Assembly: GCF_008364795.1 (NCBI RefSeq)
Contig: NZ_VTTM01000016.1
Coordinates: forward strand, 101,496-165,495
Reading direction: 5' to 3'
Length of the DNA: 64,000 nt
Source of the DNA: Azospirillum oryzae
GTDB taxonomy: Bacteria; Pseudomonadota; Alphaproteobacteria; Azospirillales; Azospirillaceae
The position numbers were made by a program, and so were the translations under genes. Shown piece after piece: positions 60,650-64,000 of the stretch (position 1 is its first letter; each line of letters begins with the position of its first letter). The notes under the pieces are model-generated. The model was not told the origin of the DNA. It was given only the letters and a program-made list of their open reading frames with translations, and did no database searches.

Positions 60650-63061
60650 ATGACCGCGAACCAGCCGTCCTCCGCCGATCTCGCCTGCCTGGCCGAGCTG
60701 GAACGCAAGATACTCTGGCTTGCGTCTTGGACCATCCACAATGCCAACCACGTCCGCCCCAACCTGGACGGACTGAAGATCGGCGGCCATCAGGCCTCCA
60801 GCGCTTCGATGTCGACCATCCTGACGGCGCTTTACTTCTCGGCCCTGCGCCCGGAGGACCGGGTGGCGGTGAAGCCCCATGCCAGCCCGATCTTCCACGC
60901 CATCCAATATCTGCTGGGCAACCAGACGCGGGAGAAGCTGGAGAATTTCCGCGGCTACAAGGGCGCCCAGTCCTACCCGTCCCGCACCAAGGACGTGGAC
61001 GACGTCGATTTCTCCACCGGGTCGGTCGGGCTGGGGGTGGCGCAGACCCTCTTCGCCTCGCTGGTCCAGGATTACCTGAAGGCCAAGGGCTGGGCCGCCG
61101 ACCTGCCGGAAGGCCGCATGGTCTCGCTGGTCGGTGACGCCGAGATGGACGAGGGCAACATCTTCGAAGCCCTGCAGGAGGGCTGGAAGCATGGCGTGCG
61201 CAATACTTGGTGGATCGTCGACTACAACCGCCAGAGCCTGGACGCGGTGATCCGCGAAGGGCTGTGGGAGCGGCTGGAGAACATCTTCCGCGCTTTCGGC
61301 TGGGACGTGGTGATCCTGAAATATGGCACGCTGATGCAGGAGGCGTTCAAGGAGCCGGGCGGCGAACGCCTGCGCCAGTGGATCGACACCTGCCCCAACC
61401 AGCTCTATTCGGCCTTGACCTATCAGGGGGGAGCCGCATGGCGCCGCCGCCTGATGGACGAGTTGGGCGACCAGGGCGACGTCACCCGCCTGATCGAGCG
61501 CCGCAGCGACGAGGAACTGGCCCGGCTGATGGGCAATCTCGGCGGCCATGACCTGCCCTCGCTGCTGGAAGCCTTCGCCCAGGCGAGGACCCACGATCGG
61601 CCGGTCTGCTTCATCGCCTACACCGTCAAGGGCTTCGGCCTGCCGCTGGCCGGCCACAAGGACAACCATTCCGGCCTGTTGACGCGCGAACAGATGGACG
61701 GCTTCCGCACCGCCAACAAGGTCCGTCAAGGCCATGAGTGGGACCGTTTCGAAGGCCTCTCCTTGCCGGAGGCCACCCTGGAGGACTTCCTGCGCCGTGT
61801 TCCCTTCGCGCAGAAGGGCCGCCGCCGTTTCGAAGCCCCGGCCGTCTCGGTGCCGGCGGCGCTGGCGGTTCCGACGCAGAAGAGCCTGTCGACCCAGGCC
61901 GCCTTCGGCCTGATCCTGAATGAGATCGGACGGGAGCGCTCGCCGCTGGCTGAACGCATCGTCACCACTGCGCCCGACGTGACCGTCTCGACCAACCTCG
62001 GCGCCTGGGTGAACCGCCGTGGCCTGTTCGCCAAGAGCGAGATGGCCGATCTGTTCAAGAAGGAACGCATTCCCTCCACCTACAGTTGGGAATTCTCGCC
62101 GAAGGGCCAGCATCTGGAGCTGGGCATCGCCGAGTCCAACCTGTTCATCCTGCTGTCGGCGCTGGGCCTGTCGCACAGCCTGTTCGGGGAGCGGCTGCTG
62201 CCGATCGGCACTGTCTACGATCCGTTCATCATGCGCGGAGCCGACCAGCTCAACTATGCGTGCTATCAGGATGCCCGTTTCATGCTGGTGGCGACGCCGT
62301 CCGGCATCACGCTGGCACCGGAGGGTGGGGCGCATCAGTCTATCGCCACGCCTCTGGTCGGCATGGCGCAGGACGGGCTGGCCTATTTCGAACCGGCCTT
62401 CGCCGACGAACTGGCCGTGGTGATGCGGTGGGCCTTCGACTATATGCAGCGGGACGGGGAGGGGAGCCCCAGCGAGCGCAACTGGCTGCGCGACGAGACC
62501 GGCGGCTCGGTCTATCTGCGACTGTCCTCCCGCGCTTTGGAGCAGCCGACCCGAACGATGGACGAGGATCTCGCCCATGATATCGTCGACGGCGCCTATT
62601 GGCTGCGCCGGCCGGGACCGAATGCCCAGGTGGTGATCGCCTACACCGGCTCCGTCGCGCCGGAGGCCATCGCCGCCGTCGGCATGCTGGGGGAGGACCG
62701 GCGCGATGTCGGCCTGCTTGCGGTGACGTCCGCCGACCGGCTGTCCGCAGGCTGGAGCGCTGCCCAGCGGGCGCGCGAACGCGGCCTCAGCCATGCTCGC
62801 GGCCATATCGAGCGGCTGCTGGACGGGCTGCCGCCCCACTGCGCGCTGGTCACCGTGGTCGACGGCCATCCGGCGACCCTGAGTTGGCTCGGGTCCGTCG
62901 CCGGCCACCGCACGCGGGCGCTCGGAGTCGAGCATTTCGGCCAGACCGGCACCATCGCCGACCTCTACCGCCATTACGGCATCGACGCTCACGGCATCGT
63001 CGCGGCGGCCGAGGCGGCATCTCCCGGCCGGCCGGTCCGGCATCTGCGGGCGATCGGCTGA
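60650..63061 (+). CDS. 2-oxoacid dehydrogenase E1 component, AceE/MdeB-like
   Basis: An 803-residue thiamine-diphosphate enzyme of the homodimeric AceE type. The cofactor motif begins GDAEMDEGNIFEAL near residue 161. HASPIFHAIQYLLGNQ and FSTGSVGLGVAQTLFASLVQDY are E1 signatures, and GQHLELGIAESNLFILLSALGLS marks the transketolase-like second domain. It is shorter than AceE (about 890). Its pairing with a divergent Lrp gene recalls MdeB, a 2-ketobutyrate dehydrogenase linked to methionine breakdown. No E2, E3 or methionine gamma-lyase is adjacent, so the substrate is inferred weakly. Confidence 0.85.
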   Translation: MTANQPSSADLACLAELERKILWLASWTIHNANHVRPNLDGLKIGGHQASSASMSTILTALYFSALRPEDRVAVKPHASPIFHAIQYLLGNQTREKLENFRGYKGAQSYPSRTKDVDDVDFSTGSVGLGVAQTLFASLVQDYLKAKGWAADLPEGRMVSLVGDAEMDEGNIFEALQEGWKHGVRNTWWIVDYNRQSLDAVIREGLWERLENIFRAFGWDVVILKYGTLMQEAFKEPGGERLRQWIDTCPNQLYSALTYQGGAAWRRRLMDELGDQGDVTRLIERRSDEELARLMGNLGGHDLPSLLEAFAQARTHDRPVCFIAYTVKGFGLPLAGHKDNHSGLLTREQMDGFRTANKVRQGHEWDRFEGLSLPEATLEDFLRRVPFAQKGRRRFEAPAVSVPAALAVPTQKSLSTQAAFGLILNEIGRERSPLAERIVTTAPDVTVSTNLGAWVNRRGLFAKSEMADLFKKERIPSTYSWEFSPKGQHLELGIAESNLFILLSALGLSHSLFGERLLPIGTVYDPFIMRGADQLNYACYQDARFMLVATPSGITLAPEGGAHQSIATPLVGMAQDGLAYFEPAFADELAVVMRWAFDYMQRDGEGSPSERNWLRDETGGSVYLRLSSRALEQPTRTMDEDLAHDIVDGAYWLRRPGPNAQVVIAYTGSVAPEAIAAVGMLGEDRRDVGLLAVTSADRLSAGWSAAQRARERGLSHARGHIERLLDGLPPHCALVTVVDGHPATLSWLGSVAGHRTRALGVEHFGQTGTIADLYRHYGIDAHGIVAAAEAASPGRPVRHLRAIG

Positions 63062-63068
63062 ACCTCTG

Positions 63069-63818
63069 TTAACGGGGGCGCTCGGCCCGCTTTTCGAGCG
63101 CCTCGCGGTGGCGATCGCGGGTGTAGGCGACCAGATCGCCGAGCGCCGCCGTCGCGGCCTCGGCATCTCGCCTTTGCAGCGCGAGCAACAGGCGGGCGTG
63201 AAAGCCGATGATGGCCTCACGCTCGCGCACCCGATAGATGATCATGTTGCTGACCGGCTGCAGCGCCTCGACCACCGCATGCATCAGGTAGGACAGTAGG
63301 GCATTGCCGGCGGCCTCCACCAGCGCGCGGTGGAACCGGACATCCGACGCGCAGAACTCTTCGTCCGACAAAGCTGCGTTGCGCTGCCGCGCCAACTCCT
63401 CCCGCATTGCCTCCAGGGGCGCGACCAGAGCCGGATCGCCCCGCATCGCCGCCAGCCGACAGCAGACACTCTCCAGTTCCAGCCGCGCCGTCGCCATGTC
63501 GTCCAGGCCGATATCGCCGACCGCGACCATCAATGTGGTGGCGTTTGCCAGCGACCGTGCCGCGTCCTCCGGTGCCGGACTGGCGACGAAGTTGCCGCCC
63601 GTCGGCCCACGGCGGGATCGGATCAGATGCTGGGCAGCCAGACGTTTCAAGGCTTCGCGCACGGTTGGGCGAGACACCTTGAAACGCTGGGCCAGTTCCT
63701 CTTCGGTCGGCAGCCGCTCATCCACCTTCAGTCGGCCGTCCATGATGGCGGCGCGCAGGCTGTCGGCGATCTGCTTTGCCGCGCTGACGGTGACGACGCT
63801 TTCAAATTCGACGGGCAT
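63069..63818 (-). CDS. GntR family regulator, FadR subfamily
   Basis: A 249-residue regulator. The N-terminal winged helix (LRAAIMDGRLKVDERLPTEEELAQRFKVSRPTVREALKRLA around residues 21-61) is followed by an all-helical FCD ligand domain with the metal-binding pattern DVRFHRALVEAAGN and HARLLLALQRRD. FCD regulators usually sense organic acids. It is convergent with the E1 gene, 7 bp apart. Its target is not evident; the upstream 180 bp hold its promoter. Confidence 0.9.
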   Translation of the reverse strand: MPVEFESVVTVSAAKQIADSLRAAIMDGRLKVDERLPTEEELAQRFKVSRPTVREALKRLAAQHLIRSRRGPTGGNFVASPAPEDAARSLANATTLMVAVGDIGLDDMATARLELESVCCRLAAMRGDPALVAPLEAMREELARQRNAALSDEEFCASDVRFHRALVEAAGNALLSYLMHAVVEALQPVSNMIIYRVREREAIIGFHARLLLALQRRDAEAATAALGDLVAYTRDRHREALEKRAERPR

Positions 63819-63940
63819 GGCCGCTCACTATGGAATTTGAACAATCCTATGGTCAAAAGGTCATACCCTTCAACGATTGAGCCGGAATGAAGCCCGGTGG
63901 ACCCCGGCCAAAAAATCGTCATGGGCGATGAAAAAAGCGC

Positions 63941-63970
63941 TTGCGTGGTTTGGGGGCGGGCGCCTATAAA
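63941..63970 (+). promoter_or_regulatory. Strong sigma-70-type promoter, possibly of an rRNA operon
   Basis: TTGCGT (63941-63946) and TATAAA (63965-63970) are 18 bp apart. A-rich blocks (63910-63936) just upstream resemble an UP element, and CCGCTCC follows the -10. This layout, with no gene start before the window edge, resembles rRNA promoters of alphaproteobacteria. Confidence 0.45.
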
Positions 63971-64000
63971 CCGCTCCACCGACGGCGGGGCGCTGAACGA

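Noticed and set aside
60587..63220. Very long open frame antisense to the E1 gene
   Set aside because: A typical shadow of a GC-rich coding strand; low-complexity His/Arg/Gly-rich translation with no recognisable domain. Similar antisense frames over the RND permease, kdpB, kdpA and norB were rejected for the same reason.

Overview
The window is a GC-rich, gene-dense bacterial chromosome or megaplasmid segment. Its gene content points to an alphaproteobacterium of the Azospirillum type (Rhodospirillales): a NirK/cNor denitrification block, a kynurenine operon, KdpFABC, a Pel exopolysaccharide locus, class I fumarase and an AceE-like 2-oxoacid dehydrogenase. The genus is inferred from gene content and base composition, not shown by any marker gene. 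No tRNA, rRNA, CRISPR array, insertion sequence or phage gene was seen.

Layout. 1-4.0 kb: the tail of a fused TRAP permease with its DUF1850 partner, a CitMHS_2-type ion transporter, and a membrane acyltransferase. 4.1-9.1 kb: an RND efflux permease and lipoprotein adaptor, divergent from a TetR regulator. 9.1-11.2 kb: an HD-GYP phosphodiesterase and YchJ, followed by two strong palindromes. 11.3-16.2 kb: a YitT protein and an aromatic/aspartate aminotransferase, divergent from a tightly overlapping kynU-kynA-formamidase operon (tryptophan to anthranilate). 16.2-24.1 kb: nitric oxide reductase genes (norE, a NorF-like gene and a 51-aa ORF leftward; norCBQD rightward), then mog and nirK, with FNR/NnrR-type palindromes at the expected places. 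24.1-28.8 kb: kdpFABC on the minus strand, led by a 27-aa membrane peptide ORF and a KdpE-like box. 29.0-44.8 kb: an orphan receiver protein, then a Pel biofilm polysaccharide locus with a PelX-like epimerase. PelA and PelB are each divided into two separately exported proteins, and an unrecognised secreted protein ends the operon. 45.0-53.0 kb: YcjX/YcjF, pirin, a histidine kinase with a NarX/PilJ-like sensor, an RluA-type pseudouridine synthase, CcdAB and class I fumarase. 53.1-57.2 kb: a single-module Pls/PosA-type non-ribosomal peptide synthetase with six membrane spans. 57.2-64 kb: a gene-poor stretch, an SDR-MFS pair, an Lrp regulator divergent from an MdeB-like E1 dehydrogenase, a FadR-type GntR regulator, and a strong rRNA-like promoter at the right edge.

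How the genes fit together. nirK and nor form a nitrite to nitric oxide to nitrous oxide path, probably switched on by low oxygen or NO through TTGAC-N4-GTCAA sites. The Pel proteins form a complete export system: PelF/G/D/E at the inner membrane, PelA enzymes and the PelB repeat protein in the periplasm, and PelC plus a PelB barrel at the outer membrane. The most unusual items are the Pls-like synthetase, whose binding pocket by hand alignment carries two acidic residues as expected for a basic amino acid, and the split-subunit Pel locus.
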